Shown here piece by piece: positions 8,565 to 17,952 of a stretch of DNA of 64,000 nt. How positions within the stretch are numbered: the stretch's first letter is position 1; each line of letters begins with the position of its first letter. The translations under genes were made by a program, and so were the position numbers. The notes beneath the pieces were generated by a model. The model did no database searches. It was not told the DNA's origin and was given only the letters and a program-made list of their open reading frames with translations. The stretch comes from Christensenella sp. UBA3792 (GTDB lineage Bacteria > Bacillota > Clostridia > Christensenellales > CAG-138): positions 13,282-77,281 of the forward strand of contig DFEW01000028.1 in the NCBI GenBank assembly GCA_002369195.1, written 5' to 3'.

Positions 8565-8593
8565 TTGACAATCCGTATTATGTGTATTAATAT
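8565..8593 (+). promoter_or_regulatory. Promoter of the GntR-ABC transporter operon
   Basis: Consensus -35 TTGACA (8565-8570) and -10 TAATAT (8588-8593) with 17-base spacing, 31 bases before the GntR start codon. The -10 element lies inside the palindrome described separately. Confidence 0.75.
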
Positions 8594-8603
8594 ATTTAGT
8601 ACA
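8583..8603 (+). promoter_or_regulatory. Palindromic operator candidate for the GntR-family regulator
   Basis: TGTATTAA (8583-8590), a 5-base centre, and TTAGTACA (8596-8603) form an 8-5-8 inverted repeat with 15 of 16 arm bases matching. It covers the -10 element and the expected start site. This is where an autorepressing YtrA-type GntR protein, encoded 20 bases downstream, would be expected to bind. Confidence 0.65.
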
Positions 8604-8623
8604 GTAAACGCAAAGGAGTTCTT

Positions 8624-9010
8624 ATGTTTACGGTAGACAAGCTGTCCCGAACGCCGATCTATGAACAGCTGATCCGGCAGTTCGAATACTGCATCCTGTC
8701 CGGCGACATTCCGCCGAACGGTCTTTTGCCGTCCGTGCGGTCGCTCTCGCAGGAGCTGCAAATCAACCCGAACACGCTGCAGCGCGCGTACAACGAGATC
8801 GAGCGCAGAGGTCTGTGCTATTCGGTCGCGGGAAGCGGGCGCTACCTCACGGCGGACGCCATGCAGCGCATCCAGGCAAGCGCCGCGTATGAAACGCAGG
8901 CGTTCCGCAGGCAGGCAGCGGAGCTGATGGCGCACGGCGTACCGCAGCAAATGCTGATCAACATCATTACGGAAGTCTATCAAAACGACGGAAAGGCGGC
9001 TATGCAATGA
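8624..9010 (+). CDS. GntR-family transcriptional regulator, YtrA subfamily
   Basis: 128 residues: an N-terminal winged helix (residues 9-75; IYEQLIRQFEYCILSGDI, LPSVRSLSQELQINPNTLQRAYNEIERRGL, GSGRYL) and a short helical C-terminal tail of about 50 residues instead of a ligand domain, the hallmark of the YtrA subfamily. Such regulators usually repress an adjacent ABC transporter operon in response to envelope-active antibiotics. Here the ABC ATPase starts with an ATGA overlap. Ribosome site aaaggag lies 8 bases before the ATG. Confidence 0.92.
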   Translation: MFTVDKLSRTPIYEQLIRQFEYCILSGDIPPNGLLPSVRSLSQELQINPNTLQRAYNEIERRGLCYSVAGSGRYLTADAMQRIQASAAYETQAFRRQAAELMAHGVPQQMLINIITEVYQNDGKAAMQ

Positions 9011-9918
9011 TTACTGCATCCAATCTGACAAAGCGGTTCGGCGACTTTTATGCGCTGAACCGGCTGAACTGCACGATTCCGGAGGGCTGTATCTACGGAC
9101 TGGTCGGCTCGAACGGCGCGGGCAAATCGACACTTCTGCGGCTCATCAGCGGCATCTACCGTCCCGACGGCGGTTCCGTCGCGATCGACGGACAAAGCGT
9201 ATTCGACAATCCCGACGTCAAAAACCGTCTCGTCTTTGTGCCGGACGAGCTGTTCTTCCTGCCGCGCTCGAACATGAAGCGCATGGCGGAACTGTACGCG
9301 AACCTGTACGAGCGCTTCTCTTTGGAGAAGTTTGAGCGCTTGACGCGCCTGTTCTCGCTGAACCCGAATCAGAACATCGCAACGTTTTCGAAGGGCATGA
9401 AGCGTCAGGCGGCAACGATTCTCGCGCTGTGCTGCAACGCGGATTACATCCTCTTTGACGAAACGTTCGACGGTCTCGATCCGGTCATGCGCAACCTCGT
9501 CAAGACGCTGCTCTATGACGACGTTCTCGAGCGCAAGGCAACCGCCGTCATCACGAGCCATTCGCTGCGCGAACTTGAGGATACCTGCGATCAGCTTGCG
9601 CTGCTGCATAAGGGCGGCATTATCTTTGAAAGCGACATCGGAAACCTGAAAACCTCGCTGTTCAAGGTGCAGGTCGCGTTTTCGGAGGAATACGACAAAA
9701 CGAAGTTCGATGGTGTCAGCGTTCTGTCCTATACAAAGCACGGCAGCGTTGCCTCGCTGATCGTGCGCGGCGATCGCGAACAGACGGAAGCGAAGATCAA
9801 GGCCATGCAGCCGATTCTGTTCGAGATCCTTCCCCTGTCGCTCGAAGAGGTGTTCGTGTTCGAGATGGACGCGCTCGGCTACGAGTTCTCCGAAGTGCTC
9901 AAAGAGGAGGTGAAATGA
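9007..9918 (+). CDS. ABC transporter ATP-binding protein, YtrB-like
   Basis: 303 residues. Walker A GSNGAGKS (residues 34-41), a signature replaced by FSKGMKRQ, Walker B YILFDETFDGLDP, and a switch His in SHSLRELED. The non-canonical signature (SKGM in place of SGGQ) is common in ABC-2 exporters linked to YtrA-type regulators. It should energise the membrane protein encoded 2 bases downstream. Translation is coupled to the regulator gene. Confidence 0.92.
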   Translation: MITASNLTKRFGDFYALNRLNCTIPEGCIYGLVGSNGAGKSTLLRLISGIYRPDGGSVAIDGQSVFDNPDVKNRLVFVPDELFFLPRSNMKRMAELYANLYERFSLEKFERLTRLFSLNPNQNIATFSKGMKRQAATILALCCNADYILFDETFDGLDPVMRNLVKTLLYDDVLERKATAVITSHSLRELEDTCDQLALLHKGGIIFESDIGNLKTSLFKVQVAFSEEYDKTKFDGVSVLSYTKHGSVASLIVRGDREQTEAKIKAMQPILFEILPLSLEEVFVFEMDALGYEFSEVLKEEVK

Positions 9919-9919
9919 C

Positions 9920-12043
9920 ATGAAACCGATCATCCACCGCGGTTACTTTACCGAAGTTTTCAAGCAGCTGAAAACGGCGGGTATCGTGATGTCCTGCATC
10001 CTTATGATGTTCAACATCGCCCCGCTGATCACAAACCTTTCGGTGCGGCTGAACAATCGGCTCCTTCCGGTTCCGAGTGCTTCGAGCATGGCGACCGTGA
10101 TGATGCTGTTTGTGTACATCGCATCGCTCGTACTGACGTTCATCGCGTTCAACTGGCTGAACCGCCGATCGACGAGCGATTTCTACCACGCGCTGCCGAT
10201 CAAGCGTTCGCGGATCTACTGGTCCACACTCCTTGCGGTCGCGCTGTGGATCGCCATTGGCGTGACCGGCTATGCGCTGGTGCATGCGTTCCTGTATCTT
10301 GTGACCGGAACGCCGTTCAACTACGTCGTCTTCCTGTGCGTGTATGCGAACATGCTGATCGGCATCATTCAGGTGGTCGGCGTCGTGTCGCTCGCCTGCG
10401 CGCTGTCCGGCACACGATTTGTGAACCTGTTTTCCGCCGTCGCGATCCTGCTCACCCCGCGCGCGCTGCTGATGATCCTCGCGCTGTTCATCAATTCGCA
10501 ATCATCGTTCCTGCCGGTCACACGGATCTTCTTCCTGTTCGATCCGTCATACAACATCTTTGCGACGCCGTACATGACGCTGATCGGATCGCTCGCAGAC
10601 ACGCTGGGCAATTCGTATATCGCTTCTCCTGATTTTTGCAGCATACCCGCCATGCTCTACTCGCTCGTTCACGCGTGCCTGCTCACGTTTCTCGGCTGTA
10701 TCGCGTTCAAGCGCAGGGCGTCGGAATCCGCGGGCATGCCGATGCGCAGCCGCTTCCTGCAGGGCGCGATCCGAACGGCGTTCGGTCTGCTGCCGCTTCT
10801 GCTTCTTGCGCTGCTGATTTTGAACGCTTCGTTCGTTCCGCTTGCAACAGCGTTCCTGATCCTGTTCTCCTTTACGGTCTACTGTCTCTATGAACTGATC
10901 TCGACCAAGAGCGCAAAACGGATGCTGCTCAGCATGCCGCTGTACACGATCTGCATCGGCATCGCGGCGCTGTATCTGTTCGTTCCGAAGCTGATCGTCA
11001 AGGCCGCTTCTCTCGTCAAGGCGGATGCGGACAGCATTGCATCGTTTGAACTGGTCACAATCGATTCATACGATCAATACTTCGATACGTCGCTCAGCGG
11101 CATACGCATCGACGATCCCGAGGCGGTTCGCATCTGCGCGGACGCCTATCAGCGCGCAATCACTTCTTCCCATTTTGATGCTGTTAAAAGGTACACCGTT
11201 CGCATCCACCGCAAAAGCGGGTCGGATCTGATTCGAAACGTTGCTTTCACCGTTGCCGATACGAACCGTCTGGCCGATCTGCTCGAACAGAACGAAGCGT
11301 ATCGTGAAAAACGGGCGTCCTATCCGGACGGTACGATTTATTATCAGTCGGAGGATATGCGCTTTTCCGAAGCGCGTGAGGTCGCTGCCGTCTTCCGCGC
11401 GGAATATGAAGCGCTTTCCGAAAAAGACCGGATTGCCGTTTCTGCCCATGATAATACACCGAAACCGTCACGCAGCTGCTATCTGCTGCGCTATAGCTTA
11501 GCGGACGGAATAAACAGCGGTTACGGAACCTTCTTCGTCACCGATCTGACGCCGAAAACGGCGCAGCGCTGCGCGGAAATCCTGTCGAAGCGGTACGATG
11601 AGCATACGAAAGACGCGCTGCTGCAGGCAATGAAATGGATGGAAACCGGCGATCATCTGAACTACAGCAACGGGATCGTAACCGTAACAAAGTCGCATCC
11701 GGACAATATGAAGATCGGAAGCGATATGATCATTGATTTCGACGATCTCCATTACAATCTGAGGAAGAACGGAACCCTTCCGAAGGACGCCTGTCCGGAG
11801 CTCTATGAACTGCTGCGGATCCTCTGTGAAGCGGAGCTGAGCGACAATGCCGCGCAGTCCGTGACCGTAACGATAGGCAATATCTATGCCAATTCAGATT
11901 ATTACGATACGCTCGCTTTCACGGGCATTCTGTTCGGCAACGGGCAATCCGAGCTGTATAATCTGAAGCTGAGCGACGAACAGTTCTCGCGTGTACAGGA
12001 GCTTTTCACGCAGCATATGGCTCGCATCAGGCGGGGCCTGTAA
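9920..12043 (+). CDS. ABC-2 type permease with large C-terminal soluble domain
   Basis: 707 residues. The first ~370 residues contain about ten hydrophobic segments, with the loop motif RRSTSDFYHALPIKRSRIYW seen in YtrC/YtrD-type permeases. The last ~330 residues are hydrophilic and probably face outside, like a sensor or substrate-capture domain; I do not recognise its fold. The ATG is placed 9 bases after gaggagg. Together with the preceding ATPase it should form an exporter, plausibly protecting against cell-wall antibiotics, but the substrate is unknown. Confidence 0.85.
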   Translation: MKPIIHRGYFTEVFKQLKTAGIVMSCILMMFNIAPLITNLSVRLNNRLLPVPSASSMATVMMLFVYIASLVLTFIAFNWLNRRSTSDFYHALPIKRSRIYWSTLLAVALWIAIGVTGYALVHAFLYLVTGTPFNYVVFLCVYANMLIGIIQVVGVVSLACALSGTRFVNLFSAVAILLTPRALLMILALFINSQSSFLPVTRIFFLFDPSYNIFATPYMTLIGSLADTLGNSYIASPDFCSIPAMLYSLVHACLLTFLGCIAFKRRASESAGMPMRSRFLQGAIRTAFGLLPLLLLALLILNASFVPLATAFLILFSFTVYCLYELISTKSAKRMLLSMPLYTICIGIAALYLFVPKLIVKAASLVKADADSIASFELVTIDSYDQYFDTSLSGIRIDDPEAVRICADAYQRAITSSHFDAVKRYTVRIHRKSGSDLIRNVAFTVADTNRLADLLEQNEAYREKRASYPDGTIYYQSEDMRFSEAREVAAVFRAEYEALSEKDRIAVSAHDNTPKPSRSCYLLRYSLADGINSGYGTFFVTDLTPKTAQRCAEILSKRYDEHTKDALLQAMKWMETGDHLNYSNGIVTVTKSHPDNMKIGSDMIIDFDDLHYNLRKNGTLPKDACPELYELLRILCEAELSDNAAQSVTVTIGNIYANSDYYDTLAFTGILFGNGQSELYNLKLSDEQFSRVQELFTQHMARIRRGL

Positions 12044-12049
12044 GCATCA

Positions 12050-12094
12050 AAAAAGGACTGCCGCAATGATCCATCATTCGGCAGTCCTTTTTTT
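12050..12094. terminator. Bidirectional terminator between convergent genes
   Basis: aaaaaggactgccg and cggcagtccttttttt form a 9-bp GC-rich stem flanked by A and T runs, so it can work for the permease gene (+) and for the small membrane protein gene (-). Confidence 0.9.
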
Positions 12095-12100
12095 CGTTGT

Positions 12101-12631
12101 TCATTTGGATTCCTTCGCGCCGCACGGCTTGCTGAATGCAAGGAAGATGAAATATGCGCCGCACAACAGCAGCAGCCCCGCGAACACATAATAGCGAACG
12201 GACGAAACGCGGTTGCCGTCCTCGATCAGCTGCGAAACCTCATACGGGGTCTTGTACGAATCGTAGATCGCCTCGCGGAACTCGCCGTCCTTGCGGTATA
12301 TGTAGACGTAGCGCTTGATCTTGCTTTGCGGCGGGTTCTCGACGTCTTCGTTCATGCTGACCGCCACGTCGAAGTTGTAGGAGTCATACTCCTCCTTGCC
12401 GACGTCGTAGCGCGCATAGGTGTGCAGTCCGTCTTCCGAAACATAGTAGATCGTGTAGGTGCCGTCTTCTTCCTCGCTCGCGGCGGTCGCGTAGAACGTG
12501 ACCTCACCGAGGGACGTCAGGTTATCATACGTCTGCGCGCCGTTCAGATTCAGAATGCCGACGACAGCGAACGCCGCGCATGCGACGATGCAGATTCCCG
12601 CCATGATCAGCAGCAATGCCTTTCTGTTCAT
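12101..12631 (-). CDS. Small membrane protein, DUF3592-like
   Basis: 176 residues with a membrane span at each end (residues 5-29 and 147-167) enclosing a ~110-residue soluble domain rich in Tyr, Glu and Asp (EVTFYATAASEEEDGTYTIYYV). This arrangement is like DUF3592 proteins, which have no known function. A GGAGG ribosome site lies 7 bases before the ATG. It has its own promoter inside the end of mutS2 and shares a terminator with the convergent ABC operon. Confidence 0.75.
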   Translation of the reverse strand: MNRKALLLIMAGICIVACAAFAVVGILNLNGAQTYDNLTSLGEVTFYATAASEEEDGTYTIYYVSEDGLHTYARYDVGKEEYDSYNFDVAVSMNEDVENPPQSKIKRYVYIYRKDGEFREAIYDSYKTPYEVSQLIEDGNRVSSVRYYVFAGLLLLCGAYFIFLAFSKPCGAKESK

Positions 12632-12651
12632 AGTCCAATCCTCCGAGCGGT

Positions 12652-12680
12652 ATGATACCGCATTCTGACCGATTCGTCAA
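12652..12680 (-). promoter_or_regulatory. Promoter of the DUF3592-like gene
   Basis: Minus-strand -35 TTGACG (12680-12675) and -10 TATCAT (12657-12652) with 17-base spacing; the -35 overlaps the mutS2 stop codon. Confidence 0.7.
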
Positions 12681-15034
12681 TTCTTGAGCGTAACGACCGT
12701 AACGCCCGCGTCGCCTTCGCCGTACGCGCCGAGGCGGAAGCTCTTGACGCGCGGATGCGTCTTGAGGTATGCCTGTACGCCCGCGCGCAGCGCGCCGGTG
12801 CCCTTGCCGTGGATGATGTTGAACTCTGTGCGTCCGGTGCGGATGCAGTCGTCAATGAACGCGTCGATCTCCAGGATCGCGTCGTCCACCAGGTATCCGC
12901 GCAGGTCGAGCTCGTACTTCACGGTCTTGATGTCCTGCATAATCTCGCGTGGCTTCGTGGCAGCGCGCGAAACGGCTTTTTTCTGTTCGACGGTGCGAAG
13001 GTCGTCCAGCGGCACAAACACCTTGATATGCCCCGCCTGCACCTGCACCATGCCCTTTGCATCCGGTGTTTTCAGTACCGTCGCGTCGTTGTTCAAGCTT
13101 ACGACATGTACCATCTGTCCGCGCGTGACGGAGGATGGGATCTCGCCTGCCGATTCGTTCGCTTCCGGTCGATCGAGCAGCTTATTGGTCGATTCGCGCA
13201 GGGCATCGCGCGAGCTTTGGATCGCGCGTTCGAGGGCTTTGGTGTCGATATTCTTGACGTTGCGCAGGTTTCGTATCAGCTCGTCCATCTCATGCTTGGT
13301 CGAGGTCACGACGGCGCGCGCCTCCTCCCTCGCCTTTTCGCGGATCAGCGCGCGATCCTCTTTGAGTTTTCTGCGCTCGTTCTCCAGTGCTTCGCGTTCC
13401 GCTTTGATGCGCTGCAGCTCTTCGGTCAGCTCGTTTGCCTGCTGTTCCGCTTTTTTGCGCTGCTCCTCTGCGCCGGATAGCACGTCCTCGAATGCGACAT
13501 CCTCGTGTTTCAAATACTGCTTTGCCTGTTCGATGATCGCATCGTCGAGACCGAGTCTTCGGCTGATTTCGAACGCATTCGACTTGCCCGGAATGCCGAT
13601 ATAGAGACGGTACGTCGGGCAGAGCCGGTCGACGTCAAACTCCATCGATGCGTTCTGCATGCCCTCGTGCGTCAGCGCAAACGCCTTGATCTCGCTGTAA
13701 TGTGTGGTTGCAAACGTCGTTGCACCCGCCATTTGCAGGTGCGACAGGATCGCCTGCGCAAGCGCCGCGCCTTCGTTCGGGTCCGTGCCCGCGCCGAGCT
13801 CGTCCAGCAACACGAGCGTGCGTTCGTCCGCTTCTTTGAGGATCCCGACGAGGTTCGTCATGTGCGCAGAGAACGTGGACAGCGACTGTTCGATCGACTG
13901 CTCGTCGCCAATGTCAGCAAAGACCTCGCGGAACACCGCGATCCGGCTGCTTTCGTCCGCCGGAATGAACATGCCCGCGCATGCCATCAGCGTGAACAAA
14001 CCGACGGTTTTCAGGGTGACCGTCTTGCCGCCGGTGTTCGGTCCGGTGACGATCAGCGTATTGTAGCCGTCACCGATCCATACCGAAATCGGCACGACCG
14101 CGTTCTTGTCGATCAGCGGATGTCTGCCGTTCTTGATCTCGATGATGCCGTCCGTATTCAGCTGCGGACAGTATGCGCGCATATCGCGCGCCATGATCGC
14201 GCGCGCGAAGATGCAGTCGAGCGTGCCGAGCAGGAGCAGACTTTGATAGAGCTCGTCCGCATACGGCGCGATGAGCGCGGTCAGTCCGGCAAGAATGCGC
14301 TCGATTTCGCGCTTTTCCTCCGCCTGCAGCTGCTTATAGGCGTTGCCCAGCTCGACGACGGCGGTCGGTTCGACGAACACCGTCTGTCCGCTGCCGCTTT
14401 GATCGTGCACGAGACCGCCGATCTGCGCACGGTGCTCCGCCTTGACAGGAATCGCATACCGCCCGTTTCGCACGGTCACGATCGGCTCCTGCAGGTATTT
14501 CTGATACGTCGGGCTCTTGATGAAGCTGTTCAGCTTTTCCTTGACGCGCTCCGCCGTGATGCGCATCTGGCGGCGGATCCGCGCCAGTTCCGGCGACGCA
14601 TTGTCCGAAATCTCGTCCTCGGACAGAATGCAGCGCTCGATCTCCTCCTCGATCATTCGATGCGAGGACAGAGGGTTCGCAAGCCGGTGCAGCTCGCCCT
14701 CATCGTCGCCGCTCAGCAGCGTTTCGCGCGCTCTGCGGCTCGTTTTGAGGCATTGTTCGAGGTCCAGCAGTTCCTTCGGCGAGAGCGCATATGCGGCGCG
14801 CACGCGCTGCAGCGTCGAACGCGCGTCGGGGAACGTATCGACCGGCGAGCGTCCGATCCTGCGGTACACCGCATCGGCCTCCCACGTCTGCCGCAGCAGC
14901 ATTTCGGCGCGTTCGATATCGTCGGTCGGAACGAGCGCGTCAACGAACTCGCGCCCGATGTCGGACGCCGTGTGGGTTCCGCATTGGGCGCGAATCTTAT
15001 CGTATTCTAAACTCTTAAAAGCTCTTTCGTTCAT
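12677..15034 (-). CDS. mutS2: Endonuclease MutS2
   Basis: 785 residues, the normal MutS2 length. It lacks the MutS mismatch-recognition domain. It has the ATPase with Walker A GPNTGGKT and ALLDELGAGTDP-type Walker B (VLLDELGAGTDPNEG), a long coiled coil (residues ~520-600), and a C-terminal Smr nuclease domain (LDLRGYLVDDAI, IIHGKGTGALR). MutS2 acts on branched DNA and, in B. subtilis, on stalled or collided ribosomes. It starts 1 base after the htrA-like gene stops, last gene of an operon with a two-component system. Confidence 0.95.
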   Translation of the reverse strand: MNERAFKSLEYDKIRAQCGTHTASDIGREFVDALVPTDDIERAEMLLRQTWEADAVYRRIGRSPVDTFPDARSTLQRVRAAYALSPKELLDLEQCLKTSRRARETLLSGDDEGELHRLANPLSSHRMIEEEIERCILSEDEISDNASPELARIRRQMRITAERVKEKLNSFIKSPTYQKYLQEPIVTVRNGRYAIPVKAEHRAQIGGLVHDQSGSGQTVFVEPTAVVELGNAYKQLQAEEKREIERILAGLTALIAPYADELYQSLLLLGTLDCIFARAIMARDMRAYCPQLNTDGIIEIKNGRHPLIDKNAVVPISVWIGDGYNTLIVTGPNTGGKTVTLKTVGLFTLMACAGMFIPADESSRIAVFREVFADIGDEQSIEQSLSTFSAHMTNLVGILKEADERTLVLLDELGAGTDPNEGAALAQAILSHLQMAGATTFATTHYSEIKAFALTHEGMQNASMEFDVDRLCPTYRLYIGIPGKSNAFEISRRLGLDDAIIEQAKQYLKHEDVAFEDVLSGAEEQRKKAEQQANELTEELQRIKAEREALENERRKLKEDRALIREKAREEARAVVTSTKHEMDELIRNLRNVKNIDTKALERAIQSSRDALRESTNKLLDRPEANESAGEIPSSVTRGQMVHVVSLNNDATVLKTPDAKGMVQVQAGHIKVFVPLDDLRTVEQKKAVSRAATKPREIMQDIKTVKYELDLRGYLVDDAILEIDAFIDDCIRTGRTEFNIIHGKGTGALRAGVQAYLKTHPRVKSFRLGAYGEGDAGVTVVTLKN

Positions 15035-15035
15035 G

Positions 15036-16496
15036 TCAGTTGATGTTGTTGAGATCGCCTACAACAACGACAATCTCAAGCGTCTGGTTGTTGCGCTCCA
15101 CGGTGAACGTAATCGACTCGCCGATGGTCTTGGCACGGATCACGAGAATCATTTCGTCCTGCGTCATTTCCTTGCCGTCCAGCGCCTTGATGATGTCGCC
15201 CGCCTGAATGCCCGCGATATCCGCCGGCCCGTTCTCGGTTACGCTGTCGACATAGATGCCCGCAGGCAATCCCTCAACCTGCGCCGCTTCCTCCGAACGC
15301 GTTGCGATCTTGACGCCGATGCCCGGACGCGGTACCGCCCCGTCGCGAATCAGCTGATCGACGATGACCATGACGTTCTTGATCGGCAGTGCAAAGCCGA
15401 TGCCCTCCGAATGCAGGGTGTTGCCGTACTCGTCCATGCCCGCAAGGAAGTATTTCGCGTTCGTCACGCCGATGACCTCGCCCCGCATGTTGATGAGCGG
15501 GCCGCCGCTGTTGCCGGGGTTGATCGCCGCATCCGTCTGCACAAACTCGTTCGTGAAGCCGTCGATGTTGATATTGCGCGCCGTTGCGCTGATGATGCCG
15601 AACGTCGCCGTGCCGTACAGCTCATCGGAATCGATCGGGTTGCCGATCGCCAGTACGAATTCACCGACGCGCAGCGCATCCGAATCCCCGATCGGAAGCG
15701 GCTTTAAGTCCTCGTGCTCGATCTTCAGCACCGCTACGTCGCTCATGACATCGCTGCCGATCAGCGTTGCTTCAAGTTCCTGACCGTCGTTTAGGATGAC
15801 CGTAATCGCGCGCGCGCCTTCGATGACGTGCTGATTGGTGATGACATAGCCGTCCTCGGTGATGATGAAGCCGCTGCCGCTTGCAACCGGCATCAGCTCA
15901 CGGTGCCGCGATGCGGGCTGATAATTCAGAATGCTGACGACTCCCGGCGCGCATGCTTCGATGATGTCGGGAAGACTATTCAGCGAGCTTTCGTCGAACG
16001 GCTGCGCCATGCGTTCCTGATACGTCGGATCGCTGCTCGGCGACGGCGTCATTGCGGGAACGATGATCGACGGAGCATCGATCGTCGGCGCGGCGGTGGG
16101 CTCCGGCGTCGCGGTCGGTTCCGCCGTCGGTTCTGCGGTCGGTTCAGCCGTCGGTTCCGCTGTCGGTTCCGCTGTCGGTGCTTGCGTCGGCTCCGGCGTC
16201 GGTTCGTCGATCGCCTTGTCCGGATCGTTCGGAAGCGGCTGTACTTCGCCGACCGGCTGCTGCGCGTTCTGCGGCAGGATTGCATTGCCCACGTCGGTGC
16301 GCATGCGCTCTGCAACCGCGTCGAGCTGCTTGAGCGCGCGGTAATCGTTCGTGACCGCAAAGAACACGCCTGCGCCGAGCAGAAGCGCGATCAGAATGCA
16401 AAGTACCAGCACGAGCACGTTGCCGCCGCGTCTTGCGCGACGCACGGACGCCGTGGTTCTGTAATCGCAGGGATACGGGATAATCTTACGAGACAT
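15036..16496 (-). CDS. HtrA/DegP-like S1C serine protease, membrane-anchored, with PDZ domain
   Basis: 486 residues. A basic cytoplasmic N-terminus is followed by a membrane anchor (residues 27-48), a Pro-Thr-Glu-Ala linker (residues 98-140), a trypsin-like domain with catalytic His223 (NQHVIEG), Asp253 (SDVAVLK) and Ser330 (NPGNSGGPL), and a PDZ domain (residues ~385-480). It should degrade misfolded proteins outside the membrane. It overlaps the sensor kinase gene by 11 bases and has its own GGAGGT ribosome site, so kinase, regulator and protease are co-made, a layout recalling walRK-htrC of bacilli. Confidence 0.93.
   Translation of the reverse strand: MSRKIIPYPCDYRTTASVRRARRGGNVLVLVLCILIALLLGAGVFFAVTNDYRALKQLDAVAERMRTDVGNAILPQNAQQPVGEVQPLPNDPDKAIDEPTPEPTQAPTAEPTAEPTAEPTAEPTAEPTATPEPTAAPTIDAPSIIVPAMTPSPSSDPTYQERMAQPFDESSLNSLPDIIEACAPGVVSILNYQPASRHRELMPVASGSGFIITEDGYVITNQHVIEGARAITVILNDGQELEATLIGSDVMSDVAVLKIEHEDLKPLPIGDSDALRVGEFVLAIGNPIDSDELYGTATFGIISATARNINIDGFTNEFVQTDAAINPGNSGGPLINMRGEVIGVTNAKYFLAGMDEYGNTLHSEGIGFALPIKNVMVIVDQLIRDGAVPRPGIGVKIATRSEEAAQVEGLPAGIYVDSVTENGPADIAGIQAGDIIKALDGKEMTQDEMILVIRAKTIGESITFTVERNNQTLEIVVVVGDLNNIN
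16114..16180 (-). repeat. 12-nt coding repeats (Pro-Thr-Ala-Glu linker)
   Basis: About five to six tandem copies of a 12-base unit related to gtcggttccgcc (plus strand) encode repeated PTAE units in the linker of the HtrA-like protease. Such repeats can change copy number by slippage and so alter linker length. Confidence 0.7.
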
Positions 16497-17943
16497 TGCG
16501 TTTACCTCCGTCGGAAACTCGTTTCATGGAGCTTGCACGCTCCAGCGTAAATGTAAATTGTGTGCCGCGGCCGCGCGCGCTGCGCACCGTGATCGACTGC
16601 CCGTGCTGCTCGATGATGCGCTTAACGATCGAAAGACCGAGACCGGACCCCATCTGCGGCGCGGGCGTATGCGCCTTTTCGACCTTATAGAAGCGGTCGA
16701 ACACGTGCGGCACGTCCTCCTGCGGAATGCCGATGCCGTTGTCGCGCACCGTGACATAGACCGTCTTTCGCATCGAATAGGTCGAAAGCATCAGCGCGCG
16801 GCCTTTGGGCGAATACTTGATCGCGTTGTCGATGAGGTTTCTGAGCACCTGCCCGATCTGTGCCGGATCGGCGAACACCGAGCATTGCTCCTGCGCAAAG
16901 CGCACGTCCATTTCCATTTCGTTCTCGTTGAGCCGCGCCTCGAACGTCAAAAGCGTTCTGCGGATCAGCTCGTTAATATCGAAAATCTCATAGTTGAGCT
17001 TGATCGTGCCGGACTCGATTCTCGCAAGATCGAGCAGGTCGTTGACGAGCGTGACCATGCGGCGCGTTTCGTTCAGAACGATGTCGATATATTGCGGAAA
17101 ATCCTCCTCGGGGATCGTGCCGTCCTGCATCGCCTCAAGGAAGCCCTTCATCGAGGTCAGCGGCGAGCGCAGTTCGTGCGAAACGTTTGCGACGAAACTG
17201 CGGCGCGTATCCTCGAGTCCGCGCAGCTGTTCCGCCATTTCGTTTAAGCTTCTGCCGAGCTGTGCCGCCTCATCCTTGCCGTCAACCGGAATGCGTGTCG
17301 AAAAGTCGCCGCGCGAGTAGCATTGCACCGCGTGGTTCATCTCGACAAACGGATTGATGACGCGATAGGACGTATAATACGTGATAACGCCGGTAGCGAT
17401 CAGCGCGAGAATGCTGATCAAAACCGTCCACAGAATCAGTTCGATCGTGCTCTTGCGGATCGGGCTGAGATCGCCGTTCACAAGAATCAGATCGCTTTCG
17501 GGCGAATCGTCGACCGTGCAGTAGTTCGTCAGCACCTGGAACGCGCCTTTTGAAAAGTAATGCTGCATCGTGTCGCCGATCTCGTTTGCGCGTGTCGCAA
17601 TGCGCGCGTATGCCGTGTCCTTCAGGGATTGTTCGGCATATGCGTTCCACCGCGCGTCGGAAAAGTACGCCCGCACCGCACCGTGCGCATCGATTCGTTC
17701 GATCAGAAGATCTCCGTCCTCCGCGATCTGCGTGATGCGCGCGCTCGCGTCGGTACCGGAGCCGGAAAGGAGCGACCGTACAACCTGCGCGTAGCGATTC
17801 AACTGTGTCCCGTACTCCCCGGTCTTTTGCGCATGCACAACAATCGTCAAAACGGCGCCGACCAGCAGCACCGCCAGTGCCACCGTCAGGCACTGCATGA
17901 ACATCATGCGCGAAAAGACGGTACGGAACCGAATCTTTCGCAT
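16486..17943 (-). CDS. Sensor histidine kinase (HAMP-HisKA-HATPase)
   Basis: 485 residues: TM1 (residues 14-36), a ~130-residue extracytoplasmic sensor, TM2 (168-190), HAMP (190-242), phospho-acceptor His256 in SHELRSPLTS, and an ATPase domain with N box NLIDNAIKYSP, DNGIGIP and GSGLGLSIV. No PAS domain is present, unlike WalK. Its gene starts 9 bases after the response regulator gene ends and overlaps the HtrA-like protease gene, so envelope stress is a sensible guess for the signal. Confidence 0.93.
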   Translation of the reverse strand: MRKIRFRTVFSRMMFMQCLTVALAVLLVGAVLTIVVHAQKTGEYGTQLNRYAQVVRSLLSGSGTDASARITQIAEDGDLLIERIDAHGAVRAYFSDARWNAYAEQSLKDTAYARIATRANEIGDTMQHYFSKGAFQVLTNYCTVDDSPESDLILVNGDLSPIRKSTIELILWTVLISILALIATGVITYYTSYRVINPFVEMNHAVQCYSRGDFSTRIPVDGKDEAAQLGRSLNEMAEQLRGLEDTRRSFVANVSHELRSPLTSMKGFLEAMQDGTIPEEDFPQYIDIVLNETRRMVTLVNDLLDLARIESGTIKLNYEIFDINELIRRTLLTFEARLNENEMEMDVRFAQEQCSVFADPAQIGQVLRNLIDNAIKYSPKGRALMLSTYSMRKTVYVTVRDNGIGIPQEDVPHVFDRFYKVEKAHTPAPQMGSGLGLSIVKRIIEQHGQSITVRSARGRGTQFTFTLERASSMKRVSDGGKRNVS

Positions 17944-17952
17944 AAGAAATCC

